Source: Verrucomicrobiota bacterium
GTDB taxonomy: Bacteria; Verrucomicrobiota; Verrucomicrobiia; Chthoniobacterales; Terrimicrobiaceae
Length of the DNA: 5,231 nt
Direction: 5' to 3'
NCBI GenBank assembly: GCA_026398285.1
Contig: JAPLTI010000254.1
Location: 1 to 5,231, forward strand
Shown here: positions 5,068 to 5,231 of the stretch, in pieces
How the letters are laid out: every line of letters begins with the position of its first letter
Position numbering within the stretch: position 1 is the first letter of the stretch
The notes under the pieces: generated by a model
The model's database searches: none
The model's input: the letters and a program-made list of their open reading frames with translations, nothing else
What the model was told of the DNA's origin: nothing
Program-made: the position numbers and the translations under genes

Positions 5068-5231
5068 TTTCCGCCAGCCTCGTGGATGAGATCGAGGGAT
5101 TCCGCAACCGTCAGCCGATGAGCCCCGGATCGGTCTCTCTTCACGGCAGGGCTTTGGGACCAGTCCACACTTTGAGAGGCGTGATCCTGTTCAGGGATGA
5201 GTCGGGCAATGGTTTTTCCTCTCTGCGTAAT
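5061..5231 (-). CDS. Phd/YefM-type antitoxin, C-terminal part (5' end outside window)
   Basis: Reading the minus strand from the window edge, 56 codons are open to TAA at 5061-5063. The fragment begins ITQRGKTIARLIPEQD, the classic end of the Phd/YefM DNA-binding fold (usually T-x-x-G-K/R-P-V-A-R-L-V-P). A longer, probably disordered tail follows, with LTVAESLDLIHEAGGKW at the end; such tails wrap the PIN toxin and block its active site. It should bind the toxin and autorepress the operon. The N-terminal 30 or so residues and the promoter are off the window. The coding region overlaps the toxin gene by 7 bases. Confidence 0.8.
   Translation of the reverse strand: MTQRGKTIARLIPEQDHASQSVDWSQSPAVKRDRSGAHRLTVAESLDLIHEAGGKW

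Overview
The window reads like a chromosomal segment of a GC-rich Gram-negative bacterium. The best guess is Verrucomicrobiota, or a relative such as Planctomycetota. This rests on the pairing of a sugar-phosphate isomerase/epimerase with a Gfo/Idh/MocA oxidoreductase, on weak or absent Shine-Dalgarno sequences, and on gaps filled with GC-rich palindromic repeats. It is an inference from style; no marker gene is present.

Plus strand, 1-1301: the 3' end of a TIM-barrel sugar-phosphate isomerase/epimerase overlaps by one base the start of a complete Gfo/Idh/MocA dehydrogenase. Together they form the end of a sugar or cyclitol catabolic operon. Positions 1302-1641 hold no convincing gene but contain two repeat modules (A0 and B1). 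Plus strand, 1642-2526: a short GGQ-motif release-factor-like protein (possible ribosome rescue) is followed 6 bases later by a YkgJ-type cysteine-cluster protein.

The gap 2527-2911 lies between convergent genes and is almost entirely repeat: A1, B2, A2. A1 and A2 share an exact 33-bp block, and B2 is a different palindromic element related to B1.

Minus strand, 5231-2912: two type II toxin-antitoxin modules in tandem. First comes a Phd/YefM-like antitoxin (5' end outside the window) overlapping a PIN-domain (VapC-like) toxin by 7 bases. After a 150-base gap with a GC-rich hairpin and an AT-rich promoter/operator candidate comes hipB, overlapping a full-length hipA kinase by 4 bases with an intact catalytic core.

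I saw no novel multi-gene system. The least explained material is the repeat family. Its modules occur in the same order in two gaps, its hairpins show compensatory changes, and in two genes it appears to begin exactly at the stop codon.
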